64,000 nt of DNA from Hymenopellis radicata. Taxonomy: Eukaryota > Basidiomycota > Agaricomycetes > Agaricales > Physalacriaceae. Positions within the stretch are counted from its first letter, which is position 1; each line of letters opens with the position of its first letter. The position numbers were made by a program, and so were the translations under genes. The DNA is taken from assembly GCA_015501595.1 (NCBI GenBank), contig JADNRX010000013.1:248001-312000 (forward strand), in the 5' to 3' direction. This document shows positions 14,192-25,404 of the stretch, in pieces. Under the pieces are notes generated by a model. That model was not told where the DNA came from, did not search any database, and was given only the letters and a program-made list of their open reading frames with translations.

Positions 14192-14372
14192 CTTCTTGCA
14201 GAATCCAGAGGGTGGCGGTAGAAGTCCAACGGCGTTCTAAGGAGCAATGGCTTTTACTGATCATGGTGGTAAAAACTTAAGCGCGTTGAACCCCGTGACC
14301 GATTCGGAAGCATAACTCGACAACCCAGTGTTGCCTTTTCTGGTTTTAATCATGGCCCTGCGCCGCGCGCGC

Positions 14373-14390
14373 AAAAAAAAAAAAAAAAAA
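14373..14390 (+). repeat. A18 homopolymer between GC-alternating flanks
   Basis: Eighteen consecutive A at 14373-14390, preceded by CGCCGCGCGCGC and followed by CGCGC, in the short spacer between the ligase start and the sugar transporter end. Its length is likely unstable and error-prone. Confidence 0.9.
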
Positions 14391-14616
14391 CGCGCAAAAC
14401 GACAGCGGATGATTGTATGTTGTGACCTTGCGAGTCCTAGTAGCAGTTACGCTCAGTGGAACGCCGCGCCAGGCGGTAGTTCTTCAGTTGAAGGACCTGA
14501 CATGGCTATTTCCCACAAACATACATCTTCCAGTCGGTTGCTCATTCAATGTCAAAGTCAGTCTCAATCCGTAAGATTCAAGACTAGTATCGAGATGACA
14601 TTGGACAAATCTGGTA

Positions 14617-16616
14617 TCACAACTTTTCCGGCTCCTCCTCCATCTCCTGTACGCTTCCTTTCTCCATGTCCAACTTGTACTTCGCTCGGTGAGCATCGTC
14701 CACAAAGAGCAGATCTATCTCTTCCAAAGTGAGGCGTGTAGTCTCGGGATAGAAAAAGTAGATGATAGGGACGAATAGGGCATTGGTCGCTACGAATATC
14801 AAGTACGCCTTCCATTGCTAAGCGCAAGTCGACATTAGCGAAAGACACCTTCGCACAGTTATGAAACTCACCAAGCGATTCAGAATGACTGGCGTTATCA
14901 TAACAATCGTGAAGTTCCAAATCCAATTGGAGGAGATACCAATGGCAGTACCCTTGGCGCGAGCGTGAAGAGGGAGAATTTCGGGAACTGATGTGGCAGT
15001 CAGCGCTACGAACATGGACCAGACTGTAAGGAAGAACGTACCATAAACCCACGGTATACAGTTTGGCCCAGCGCCGAAGAAGAACATGTAGAGGAAGAAG
15101 AACACAATAGAAGCAGATGCAGTGGGTTTCTCGACACTAGTGCCTTTGAAGCTGAGGAGAGCGGCGACTGCAGCCATGCAGATGGCCAGTATGAACGATA
15201 AAACCATCATCGGTCGACGTCGACCGAGTTGATCCAAGAAAAACGCTGGTATCAAGGAGCCGATAGGAAACATGAGGTTGATGCTGTAGAAAAAGTGAGT
15301 GAGGGAGATGTGGAATTCCTAGTGTGACTGACCATCCACCAAGAATTAGAGACAGTTCTCTCGAAACACCCACGTTGGTCGTCAACACAGTTGGTACATA
15401 GTACACTATCATAGCGCGTATCTCAGTTATATATATGGACGACATCTGACTTGATAGCGCTCACCAATCATATTTATTCCACCGACTTGGCTAGGATTGT
15501 GAATCAGAAACGAATAATTGAGTGGGAGATGGTACACACTTGATGAATTGCATGCCCCATGCTAAAAGAACACGCCGGCCGGTCTGAACAGAATCGCGCT
15601 GGAAAAGATTTCTCCACTTGAAGCCACCCTCCATTTCGAGTTTCATAGCTTCCAGAATCTCTCGCGACTCTTTCACAACCTTGGGATCATCGGGACCGCA
15701 ATCATGCACGTCACATAAGACCTGGCGTGCCTCGTCGTTCCTGCCTTGCTGATAGAGATACCGTGGGGACTCTGGTACACCAAAGATCATGATTGAAACA
15801 ATGACGGCGAAGATGATCTGGCAAGCAATGGGTAAACGCCAAGCCATAGAGGCGACGGAAGACGTGGGCGAGATGTAGTTCATGCCATAGTCGAACCAGC
15901 TGAACAAAACACTTAGAACAGAACAGTGCAAAATTTGAAAGACGTACTATGCAATCACGATACCAACGCCGACGAACAGCGGTTCTGACGCGACGATGCG
16001 TCCGCGAACAGAAGCGTCGCACAATTCTGATTGACTAAAGAAGGGTCAGACCCAAACAGCAAGCCTGGATGAGTGACTTACTACATGGGGACCGTTGATG
16101 TCTCCATTCCGGTACCTATGCCCGTGAACACTCGAGCAAAGATAATGTGCGGCACCCCATACGCAGTACTTTGTAGCACTGCTCCCACAGTAATGAAGGC
16201 CATTGCCAGCCACATCGCCCTAACAACACACTTAGCAATTCTGACTGTTGCAATGGTAGAAAGGACATACCTTCGTCGACCGAGATAGTCTCCAATCATG
16301 AACGTGAGTATGCAGCCAAAGAAGCATCCCAAATTATACGACGACACGCTAGACACAATGAGACGCTTGGAACACCTCGAGCATGTTACTTACATGATGC
16401 CGAGAAGCGAGTCATTAGGGTGGTCAACAATGTTGAGGAAGTCTTCGTTCCCAATAATGCCTGAGAAGACACCCTGGTCATAGCCGAATAACACAAAAGC
16501 AAACTGCGGTTAACGCGTTAGCCAATCGAAACAGGACTGAGGCGAGGGAAACATACAGAACAAACGGCCGAGATGGCGAGCTGGAGGGGCTTTCCGCGTC
16601 CGAACCAAGGCTGCAT
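14617..16616 (-). CDS. MFS sugar transporter (sugar porter family)
   Basis: Twelve-helix proton-coupled sugar permease of the plasma membrane. Minus-strand exons are 16616..16557, 16503..16394, 16348..16271, 16219..16082, 16034..15948, 15899..15540, 15490..15465, 15405..15333, 15283..14872 and 14817..14617, totalling 514 residues with intact frame. Family signatures: FGYDQGVFSGI in TM1, GDYLGRRR after TM2, GIGTGMETSTVPMYQSE, VPESPRYLYQQGR at the end of TM6, DQLGRRR after TM8, and PETTRLTLEEID at the C-terminus. The exact sugar cannot be read from sequence. A CGG-N11-CCG site lies about 0.5 kb upstream (17121..17137). Confidence 0.93.
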
Positions 16617-17425
16617 GGTGGGTCACTATGAGAGCTTCGAAAGTGCCGAGCTGTTCGCGCCTTATATACGATTGACCGTCCTTCCCACTTATTCGGATAT
16701 GTCCCCTTTTTCCGCCCGGCGTTGCGCAGGGGTTGAAGCTTGACCCGTGTAGAGTGTACACGAATTTGATAAAGGCCAACAAACCTGCGAGAAACTAGAA
16801 GAACAGGGAAGAAGTGACGTCAAGCGTGCCAGATTGTGCCATTTGCGGAGTTGTGGGGTTGTGGGGTTGCATTTCCGCCCTGACCTTCCAGACTTCGGGA
16901 TGGAATAGGACCGGAATGTTTCGAGCTGCTGGATTGGGTTTAAGCATGTATGTGTCCTGCGCAAGGCTATATTGGCGGAGAGCACTTGAATCGAGAAGAA
17001 GATATGGTAGTTTAGGAGATACGCAAGATATAGCGAGGACGAGAACCTCTTGAGCGTTTGAAGGTGGATGCGGGGCAGGTTATGAACGCAAACCATGTGA
17101 CCGACACTTACGGAAATTGTCGGATATTGCTTATCCGAACCGGAAAACGCGCTGGATGGGCCGGACCGAGTTTGCATTTGTATATGTGTACCCCTTCGAC
17201 AGCTTAGCGTCTTAAAAAAAAACATCGCACGAGGCGCGTCTCCTGGGCCTGAGCATCAACTCTTTGCTCCAGAACATGCAGTCTCCTTACTTTCAAATCT
17301 CGCTTTGCCGCCAAAGTTCATTATGACAAGGAGCAAAACGTTGTTGGTACATTTATGATTCGGCTACATTCGTTGGTACAAAATACATTCACAACTGGTG
17401 TCACAGGCCTTCTTTTCAGCTTCCT
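16617..17425. other. Promoter-side intergenic region of the sugar transporter
   Basis: About 800 bp upstream of the sugar transporter and downstream of Hsp20. No coding sequence was supported. It contains several CGGA(T/A)A-type motifs and one perfect inverted CGG-N11-CCG element. Confidence 0.5.
17121..17137. promoter_or_regulatory. Candidate Zn2Cys6 (Gal4-type) site, CGG-N11-CCG
   Basis: CGG at 17121-17123, eleven bases, CCG at 17135-17137, within a longer inverted repeat TCGGATA-TTGCT-TATCCGA (17120..17138). This spacing is the one used by Gal4-like binuclear cluster factors. It lies 505 bp upstream of the sugar transporter start. The regulatory role is inferred. Confidence 0.4.
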
Positions 17426-18012
17426 TCAGACAATGGAGATCCTCTTAGGCGCGGTGTCCACTCCTGCCTTGGGGAACGTCACCGTCAATACCCCATCAGC
17501 AAGGGCTGCCTTGATTTCTTCTTCCTAAAAGGGTGGGCGCGCGCCCACGTCAATTTCAAGTTCTTCATCACCAACGAGGATCCGGAACTTACCTTGACGC
17601 CCTGCGGCAGCCTCAAAGTTCTAGAGAATCTGCCGAATTTGCGCTCACGCACTGCATATCCGGCTTGCTCGTGCTCCGAGGACAACTTGGTTTCTCCGGA
17701 AATGACGAGGCGTCCATCATGCACGTCGATGTTAACGTCGCCTTTCTTCAAACCCGGAACCTCAAAGGTGGCGGTGACGGTATTTTTGTCAGCGTCTTCG
17801 TGCAGATCCATCCTACATCACCCCGTCAGAACACTGCACAGGAAACATGCATATGAAACAAAGACGACTTACTTGGGACGCACGACCATCATTGGCATGG
17901 TGGTCTCCGCGGCCGCGGCGCCTGGATGCGCCTCAGTGCTGCTTGGACGACCAGCCAAGTGTTCGAAGAAGCGGTCGAAGTTGTAGAAGGGTTCGTAGTA
18001 GTAAACAGACAT
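17426..18012 (-). CDS. Small heat-shock protein, Hsp20/alpha-crystallin family
   Basis: ATP-independent holdase chaperone. Minus-strand exons 18012..17873, 17812..17593 and 17524..17426 give 152 residues, a normal size, with intact frame. The N-terminus MSVYYYEPFYNFDRFFEHL is typical of basidiomycete Hsp20. The alpha-crystallin domain runs from MDLHEDADKNTVTATFEVPG to RKFGRFSRTLRLPQGVK and ends with ALADGVLTVTFPK (the GVLTV strand). A heat-shock element lies in the divergent spacer. A decayed paralogue faces it on the other strand. Confidence 0.95.
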
Positions 18013-18291
18013 GTCGATGGGGAGCTTTGGTCGAGGGTGAAGTCTTTTATACTGTCTGACTCTGAGACCTCGAACTCACGAGAACATAAATCACCAGTGA
18101 CGACAACGATGACTTGACAATAAGACTGCTAACACTGCCTCCCAGAGCTACCACCAGAAAGCCAATTGGATTGACGCTGTTCATTCTTCTCACAGGTTAC
18201 ATTATTCAGAGCATTTTATCCGCCAATCTCTTGTTGAATTTTGCACTCGCAGGCGGGGAATGGGGGAGACATGTTGCTGTCCACGTGATCG

Positions 18292-18306
18292 AGAACTTTC
18301 GCGAAG
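18292..18306. promoter_or_regulatory. Perfect three-unit heat shock element
   Basis: The 15 bases AGAACTTTCGCGAAG read as nGAAn-nTTCn-nGAAn, the HSF consensus. It is 280 bp upstream of the intact Hsp20 start and 120 bp upstream of the ATG of the divergent decayed copy, so it could once have served both. Confidence 0.65.
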
Positions 18307-18425
18307 TTGCCCGAGACGCCTCAAATTTAACCCAGTATTCGTTCAAGAGCATCTGGCACACCCTTACTCGGAAGACAATACTTAAGAGTCCTGAACATCC
18401 AACCTTACCGCAATACTTCCAAATC

Positions 18426-19000
18426 ATGTCAGTTTTCACGTACCAACCCTTCTATAACTGGGACCGCTTCCTTGAGTAGTCCTTGTCTGGATCTGCTGCT
18501 TTCCGCATTGGCCTACCAGCCCAGTGCCCTAATGCTACTGCTACGCCTCTGAATTACCACATTTCTTGAAACCAAGTATGTAGATTCATTTCTTGATGCG
18601 TTGCGTCAAGAACTGACATGATAATCCAGGATGGATCTCCACGCGTCCACTAACGTGGTAACAGCGACATTTGAATACCCAGGTTTGCATAAAGAGGACG
18701 TCTCCATCGAACTCCACGACGGACGAGTGACGATCAGCGCTGAAAGCAAGAGGTCGGAAGAACACAGTTGAAGGATGTCATCAAAGAGCGGCGCTTTGGT
18801 AGGTGGTCCACGACGTTGCGGCTACCTCCTGAATTGAAGGTTGGCCCTTTCATCCGTTACTGTGATTGATGTTCCGATACTGACCACAGCTGTCGCATAG
18901 GACTCGAATCAAAGCCAAGATGCAGGATGACGTGCTGACTGTGACTTTCCCAAATGTCGCCACTGGATCTCAGCCAAAGAAAGTCAGCAGAGAATTATGA
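18426..19000 (+). pseudogene. Decayed Hsp20 paralogue
   Basis: Divergent copy of the adjacent Hsp20 gene. The first exon starts MSVFTYQPFYNWDRFLE, close to the paralogue, but hits TAG at 18477-18479, and all frames before the intron (18576..18629) carry stops. Exon 2 (from 18630) reads MDLHASTNVVTATFEYPGLH and VSIELHDGRVTISAES. It then has a frame break at about 18770, after which VIKERRFGRWSTTLRLP continues in another frame. The last exon encodes QDDVLTVTFPN and ends at TGA 18998-19000. Several independent lesions make a pseudogene more likely than sequencing error. Confidence 0.8.
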
Positions 19001-19174
19001 AGATCCGTATTTTCATTCGGTGGGTGCTATTCAATTTCATGTATATGCGAAGTACGAACGAAGCATTCGTGTTCTATTCCATCGCCGAACAGAGTCCTAG
19101 TGACGTATAGATGTCATATCGTACAGTAGTATGAGTATTCCTATGTGTGTGATAATATACAGTGAATTCGTGAA

Positions 19175-20252
19175 TCATGGGCGTACCGTCAGACCTGTTC
19201 TCCCCATCCCGAGACCACCAATAACGGCGGTGCCACCAATCCCACCAAGAGCACCGGTAAGAAGATCACGGACACAGCGCGCGCGCTCCCTGCGTGCCAC
19301 AAACCAGCTACTGGTGTCGCAGGGAATAGCAAGCGGTTGAGCGACGAGACCTTTCTCCCTTGCCACTTTGTAAGAAACCACAAGGTTATCCACTTCTGCC
19401 TCCGAATCCAAGTCGTCCATGTTTTCCTCAACCTCGCCTGTCTTATTCTCGGCTAGTTTGTTTGCGGCGGCGGCAGCTGCTGCAGCAGCCTTCTTGCCCT
19501 TTTTCGATTTCTCGGGATTCACTTTCTTGGGGCCCATCGCAGCTGAAGCCTCTTCAGCTAACCGCTTCTTCTCCTGCTTCTCCTTCTCGCGTTTCTCCTT
19601 TTTCTCCGCCTTGCTCTCGCGTTTAACGGGCTCGACGAAGTTGGGATTGTTGGCTCGTTGGTACTCGAGGAGGAGTTCGTTGTAATCTCTGGAGCGACCT
19701 TGAACGGCTCGTTTCGCTCCCATGGCATGCGATTTGCATGTGAGCGAACGCGAGCAGGGGACGCCTTTGTCGTTGATTACGCCACACTGCTTGTCATAAT
19801 CAATGGGACCCTTAACGCGCGGTTTCGCTGCCGTCTTGGACTTCTTCTTGGACGGCTGGGCGGAGTCAGTGGGCTCAAGAGACGCTTTGCGTTTCTTGGC
19901 CGACTTTTGCGCTTCAGCAGCCTGCGAGCGCTTCCGAATCTCAGCACAAGTAGCTGGCAACATGTCCATGAAGATAAGCATAACAAGGGAGGAATATAGG
20001 CGCACTCATATGGTCCAAAAGACAGCTTCGAAGAATAGGTTTGGCACAGTCTTTGCAACGGACGACACCAATGTCAGAGGTTGATGATATTGGCTGTGCG
20101 CCGTAGATCTTCATGCCAGACGCCTCGAGCCATGCTGTTGGTGCCGGTAGCGACGAGGACGGGTCAGGTGCCGGAGATGATGGGAGCGACGCGTCCCAGT
20201 CAAAAGGAGGCGGTGAGGGACTCGATTTAGCGTTGCTGGCCTTCTTGACCAT
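19175..20252 (-). CDS. SGF73: SAGA complex subunit Sgf73/ataxin-7-like (SCA7 domain)
   Basis: Anchors the histone H2B deubiquitinase module to SAGA. Exons 20252..20006 and 19953..19175 give 341 residues with intact frame. An N-terminal Pro/Ser-rich stretch precedes the first zinc finger, CKDC...HMTTC, which is split by the intron. The SCA7 domain has the signature [23 protein letters not shown] followed by [14 protein letters not shown] Lys/Glu-rich probable coiled region and an alanine run ([12 protein letters not shown]) follow, then a C-terminal hydrophobic/Gly segment. It is divergent from SES1, with 468 bp between starts. Confidence 0.92.
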
Positions 20253-20720
20253 GGCAGTTCGATGTCAAGAGGCGTGACCGTGACATGACATGCTCCCATC
20301 TTATCTTATCTGAGCTCATTGTTCCTCCATCCTCTGAATTCATGCCCGAGACTGGCCCGAAATCTAGTCAGAACCCACTCATCACTCTTCAGACCTCACC
20401 ATTAAACTGAGCCATGAAGCGGGCTGCCTCGAATGAGTGCAGCTACATATATACATGTCAATCAAACCACATTTCCAGTTGTATCAGAACGGCCTCGACT
20501 TACCAAAGTCTTACCACAGCTACTAGTTGACTCGCTTCTTTTGGACCATATACATGTTGGATAGCGCGATATTTATCGTTACAAGCCTTAATACCTCCAG
20601 GATCCTCCAATCTTATCTTATCACAACGTGTCACCCTCGTCACAGAACCCTGACTCGATCTGATTGGCGTTGAATCTCTTCACCTTTTTACATTCAGCAG
20701 TCCAACTTGGCTCGTTCAAA
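20253..20720. other. Divergent promoter region SGF73/SES1
   Basis: About 470 bp between two divergent start codons. No ORF, repeat or RNA gene seen. It contains repeats of the short string TCTTATCTTATC near 20300 and 20610, which may be GATA-type sites in inverse orientation. Confidence 0.4.
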
Positions 20721-22382
20721 ATGACCTTGGATATCCTACACTTTATAGACAGCAAAGGAGGAAATGCAGAGGAGATACGTGAATCACAGCGGAAACGTGG
20801 TGACTCGGTCGAACTCGTTGACGAGGTCATCCAGATGTATGCCGACTGGGTCAAAAGTATGTTTTCCCCTGTATGACCACATTTCTTGGCCTAACCTGTG
20901 CCCAGTGGACTTTGATGCCAATGCTCTCAACAAGCAGATCAATCTTGTCCAGAAAGAAATAACAGCCAAGAAGAAGGTAACGGACTCCTTGTAAGATGGT
21001 TGTGATTGACATACCTCGTACACAGGCAAAAGAGCCTGCAGATGACCTTGTCGCGAAGAAGAAAGAAATCGACGCACAAGTCGCCGCTAAGCGCATAGAA
21101 GCCAAGGAGTTCGAGGTCAAGATGAGGCAGAAAGCCAGCATGGTCGGCAACGTCGTGGGCAAGGACGTACCCGTCAGTCAAACAGAGGTAAGCTAGTAAA
21201 CTCTATTTGGATTAATTATCCATGTAACAACTCTCAGGACGACAATTTTACACTGCGCACCTGGCACCTCCAAGAGGAACCAGAGGAGCCACCAGTACGA
21301 GAGGGTATCATGCCCCATCATGAAGTCCTCTTACGCCTGGATGCTATGGATCTTGACCGAGGTACCTACTCTTCATTTTTGGCTCGCGATACTCCTTACC
21401 ATAGTAATCAGGCGCGAAAATTGCTGGTCACAGAGGGTACTTCCTCACCAACGATGGTATCGATCTCAATCACGCTCTTATCGGTTATGGCCTCGACTTT
21501 CTCCGTAAACGCGAGTACAAGAAAATCCAGCCTCCATTCTTCATGAACAAGGAACAGATGGCCAAGACGGCACAGCTCGAACAATTCGACGAGGAGCTCT
21601 ATAAAGTCATCGCTTCCGACGACGAGAAGTACCTCATCGCCACTTCGGAGCAGCCCATCTCGGCATTTCACTCGGACGAATGGTTCGAGAGCCCCGAGAC
21701 ACAACTCCCCATAAAATACGCCGGCTATTCGACCTGCTTCCGTAAAGAGGCTGGGTCGGCCGGACGCGACATGTGGGGCATCTTCCGCGTTCATCAGTTT
21801 GAAAAGATTGAGCAGTTCTGTATAACCGATCCGGCGAAGAGTTGGGAGATGTTTGATATCATGGTGGGAAACAGCGAGGCGTTCTACCAGAGTTTGGGCT
21901 TGCGGTATCGCCTCGTCAAGATCGTCTCGGGCGCGTTGAATTTGGCGGCGGCGCAGAAATTCGATTTAGAAGCGTGGTTCCCTTTCCAGAGAGCTTACAA
22001 GGAGTTGGTTTCGTGTTCAAATTGCACAGATTACCGTACGTTCTGTGAACGCGCTCATTATACATCCGTCCTAACTTTTTTTTTCAGAGAGCCGAAGACT
22101 AGAAGTCCGGTGCGGATTGAAGACCAAAGATCAGACACGCAAGGTGTACGTGCACATGTTGAACGGAACGCTTTGCGCAACAGAGCGTGCATTATGTTGC
22201 CTCGTTGAGAACTACCAGACACCCGACGTACGTTATGCTCTCGTTCTCGACGCCATCATCTGACGGTGATCATTATGCAGGGTCTCGTTATACCCGAAGT
22301 GCTAAGACCGTACATGCAAGGACGTGACTTTTTGCCGTGGGTCAAAGAGCTGCCCAAGGGGTTGCAGAAGAAGCAAGCATAG
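20721..22382 (+). CDS. SES1: Seryl-tRNA synthetase, cytosolic
   Basis: Class II synthetase charging tRNA-Ser. Exons 20721..20856, 20906..20976, 21026..21187, 21238..21361, 21412..22035, 22088..22227 and 22281..22382 give 452 residues in exact frame. The N-terminal helical hairpin arm (Lys-rich, from [13 protein letters not shown] to QKASMVGN) is followed by [15 protein letters not shown], motif 2 region [24 protein letters not shown], and motif 3 region with [20 protein letters not shown]. The C-terminal tail is [12 protein letters not shown]. It sits tandem upstream of CK2 beta, with a 255-bp spacer. Confidence 0.97.
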
Positions 22383-22637
22383 AGGAGACCAAGCGGAGGA
22401 GTGTAATGAAGTTGTAACTATAGACTTCTGTTTGTACATGTGCTAGTAGTCTATTTAGTATGTGCGCATGAGTTGTTCCAACGGCATAGATTGCATTACA
22501 TCGCGAGTGATACTGACGACCAAACGCGCTTGGCTCCAGACCAAATAAACGTGACGTGACAGTAACGTCTCTCCTCTTCTGCTATCACTTAACCAAAAGT
22601 CGGTTTCTGTTACCGGATTTCGTGGCTGCTAACGAGC

Positions 22638-23712
22638 ATGCTTCATCGTGCAGTGGAAGAGATATCCACCGGCTCAGACTCGGACTACTCGAGGTGCGTT
22701 GATGTCGTCCATTCGTAGCGAACAAACCTGCTCACAGTGTGCAGTTCGGCAAGTCGTCGATGTCGTTTTCTGGCAATTCCTAACGAGGTTGTATAGTGGA
22801 TATCATGGTTCCTATCTTCCAAAGGCAACGAATACTTCTGTGAAGTCGACGAGGATTTTATCCTGGACCGATTTAATCTGACGGGACTCAACAACGAGAT
22901 TGCCAACTACCCCGAGGCACTAGATCTCATAACCGACAACCTTGGTGCGTCTAGGCTGACGACCGCGGGATAATACTAAGTCTCGTTGCAGACGACGATA
23001 TCCAGGATGATCACCGCGCCTCTCTCGATGTCCAGGCCAGACTACTGTATGGCCTGATCCACGCTCGGTGGATAGTAACAACGCGTGGGCTCGCAAAGAT
23101 GGTGCGTTCCTTGTCTTTTCCAGCTTCTTTTCGTTCACCTCGCATCAGCTCGAAAAGTACAAACGCATGGAGTTCGGCCGCTGCCCACGTGTGCTGTGCC
23201 AACAGCAGCCCCTCCTCCCTGTAGGCCTCACCGACGTGCCGTATGAAAAGTCTGTCAAGCTTTACTGCGGCCGTTGCGAGGACATATATTCGCCAAAGTC
23301 GTCCGCCATGGTGCCATCGACGGCGCCTACTTTGGCACAACGTTCCCGCACTTACTTTTCCTCGTATACCCCACGCTCATTCCCCCAAAGAGTGGCCCGC
23401 CTCTGGATAGCGCGGCGAGCTCGAGGGGAGAAGGCGCGGAGGGCAGTGGGAAGAGACGGCGCGGTGTACGAGAAGAGATACAGGAGGTGGTGTCGGGCGA
23501 GACTGACATCAGCACAGCGAGTGTGGCATTAAAGGCTGAGCGTTACAGACCTCGCATCTACGGATTCCAGGTGAACGAGATTGCGAAACTACAACGATGG
23601 CAAGAAGCCATGAGGGATAGGCAAGTGACCTCTTGATGCTCTGTCCTATTGCTCATTGTTCCCCAGACAAGTTACAAGACTGGAGGCATTGGAAGCTCGA
23701 AATGAACATTGA
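22638..23712 (+). CDS. CKB1: Casein kinase 2 regulatory beta subunit
   Basis: Regulatory dimer of CK2. Proposed exons are 22638..22693, 22745..22748, 22797..22944, 22992..23101, 23149..23620 and 23667..23712. The N-terminus has the GSDSDYS acidic autophosphorylation-type motif, then [22 protein letters not shown] and an acidic stretch. The zinc finger is CPRVLC ... LYCGRC, followed by [19 protein letters not shown], and a C-terminal [11 protein letters not shown] segment. A 4-nt exon is needed to join DYS to WISWF in frame with conserved length. Two introns (22749..22796 and 23621..23666) start with GCAAGT. One base is missing near 23300-23306, between SPKSS and [11 protein letters not shown]; with it restored the model closes at 278 residues. 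Confidence 0.9.
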
Positions 23713-24073
23713 TACCATTTTTATTGTTTCTTTGGGTGTATTCGACTTATGTATTGTGACATACCGCGTCCGCTACGTGAACGATTTGATGTTGGCAACA
23801 TTCTTTCGCATATCCTTAGTTTAATCGCTCTTAATATGTGCAACTTGCTTCCGCTGAGAAAGTAACTGTATTAGAGAGTCCTATCATGCATCTATGAACA
23901 CGCGCAGCGCAATTGGATACAGTTGAGAAAAGGGAAATGCAATGATACAGTGTGTGATGCGAGAGAAATGTCCTAAAATATGTCCAAGAAATGGGTATAT
24001 CCTGAATGATGATAGAATTAGCGGTAGGTGGTTGAGAAGAGCATCGACTTACTGAAGCCCAAATGAATAGCAA
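23713..24073. other. Convergent spacer CKB1 / phosphatase, nothing seen
   Basis: 360 bp of AT-rich sequence between two 3' ends. Probably both 3' UTRs. Confidence 0.4.
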
Positions 24074-24738
24074 TCAAGCAGGCGCGCGGACGACAGCTCT
24101 AAAGTTCTTCACAAACTCGAACTGTGGACCGGTTTCCGGACTGTGTGGAAATCGGTTGCACTTTTCGACGGTGCGCCACTCATTGTCGATGATCTCCAGC
24201 GCCGCATCTCCGTCACGGGCTAGTCCTGATTGGACAAGCCAGCATCCCACGACCATGCCCGTACGCCCGATACCTCCTCTACAGTGTACTGCGCTTATAC
24301 GGCCCCGATTTTCGTTGTCCCGAATGACATCGAGCACGCTGTACATGTACTCGACGCTCTCTGGCAGGGACCGGTCACGTATGGGGAATCGGTGGTACTC
24401 GATAGTCGCGGTGTCGATGCCCAGGAGCGCCGCGCGGCCATTAGGATGTTTGCGTACGGAGAGAGCTCGCCCTTTTCGGTGAGGTCGATAAAGGTGCGCA
24501 CGCCAGCACGGAGGAGATTGTCGAGTTTGGGCTTGAATGGGTTCTTGGGTGTCCAAGGGTACTCGCACGCTAAGAGCAGGGGAGTGGCCCAGTAAGAATT
24601 GGGTATTGGCCGGGGACAGACGGCAGTCAGAGGACTGGGACGATCCACCGGAGAGAGCGCATGAATAAGTCGCTGGTCGTCCTGTAGATCCCCAGGCGCC
24701 TTGTGACGCTGAAGGAAGGAGGGACAAGCAGGCGACAT
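24074..24738 (-). CDS. Cysteine-based protein tyrosine phosphatase-like protein
   Basis: Single-exon phosphatase of the PTP/dual-specificity superfamily. The catalytic P-loop HCRGGIGRTG (CX5R) sits about two-thirds along, preceded by a DxxD-type acid loop, FPIRDRSLP, and followed by WLVQSG and NEWRTVEKCNRFPHSPET. The N-terminal half (SYWATPLLLACEYPWT, GVRTFIDLTEKGELSPYA) is in one frame and the catalytic half in the next. One base appears to be lost between about 24420 and 24440; with it the ORF is 221 residues. The substrate is unknown. A lone conserved active site in a broken frame suggests either a sequencing error or a very recent lesion. Confidence 0.8.
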
Positions 24739-25404
24739 GAGTGTTGAGATAAAAGTTCTATAGTTGTTGTGTTATAAGGGGACAGACAGGGGGGCTATCC
24801 ACTCTATCAAGTCTATGAGAATATAAGAGTCGAAAACAAAGACGACCATCAAGTTTTGGCCAAGCGTGGTGGCCACGTGCCGCTCTTTTTCCTCCACACC
24901 GGCCCTTATTATGGTCGCTCTGAGCAACACACAGCCTAGCACCATTGATTCCCAGCTCATCTCAATACCCCCAAAGCCCGTCTGACGTTTCACGGTGACC
25001 CATCGTACCGCCGCCGCCCCGCTATTCCGTTCTCCTCCGTACCGCGATTGCTTCCGTCTCAGAGACTTGAGTTTCCGCTACAACGCGTCAAGCGCTGGTA
25101 CCGAGTCACAATGGAGGGCGGCGCTTTCATCAAAGTATTCTTAGCCTCCATGTCGTCGTCGTGAATCTGCCTAGCAGATAGACAGACAAAGTCCTATTCT
25201 GACCGTAGCGTTGACTAGACCATTCGAGCGACTATAGTCCGCGACGTACAGGTGCCGATCAGAAATCGAGAACGTTGTGAACATGAACAGTCTCAGACAG
25301 TCTCGACGCGTGATCCATCTCATAGAATTGGTGCACTCCATCCATAGCTGGCGATATCAATACAAACGGTTTACATACGACGACGTGCACGGAACAACAC
25401 TGAT
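24739..25404. other. Intergenic region with no gene seen
   Basis: About 660 bp between the phosphatase start and the 3' end of the histone gene, both transcribed leftwards. No supported ORF; probably promoter plus 3' UTR. Confidence 0.4.

Noticed and set aside
19419..19685. Plus-strand Ala-rich ORF over SGF73
   Set aside because: Antisense of the Lys/Ala-rich SGF73 region; no independent evidence.
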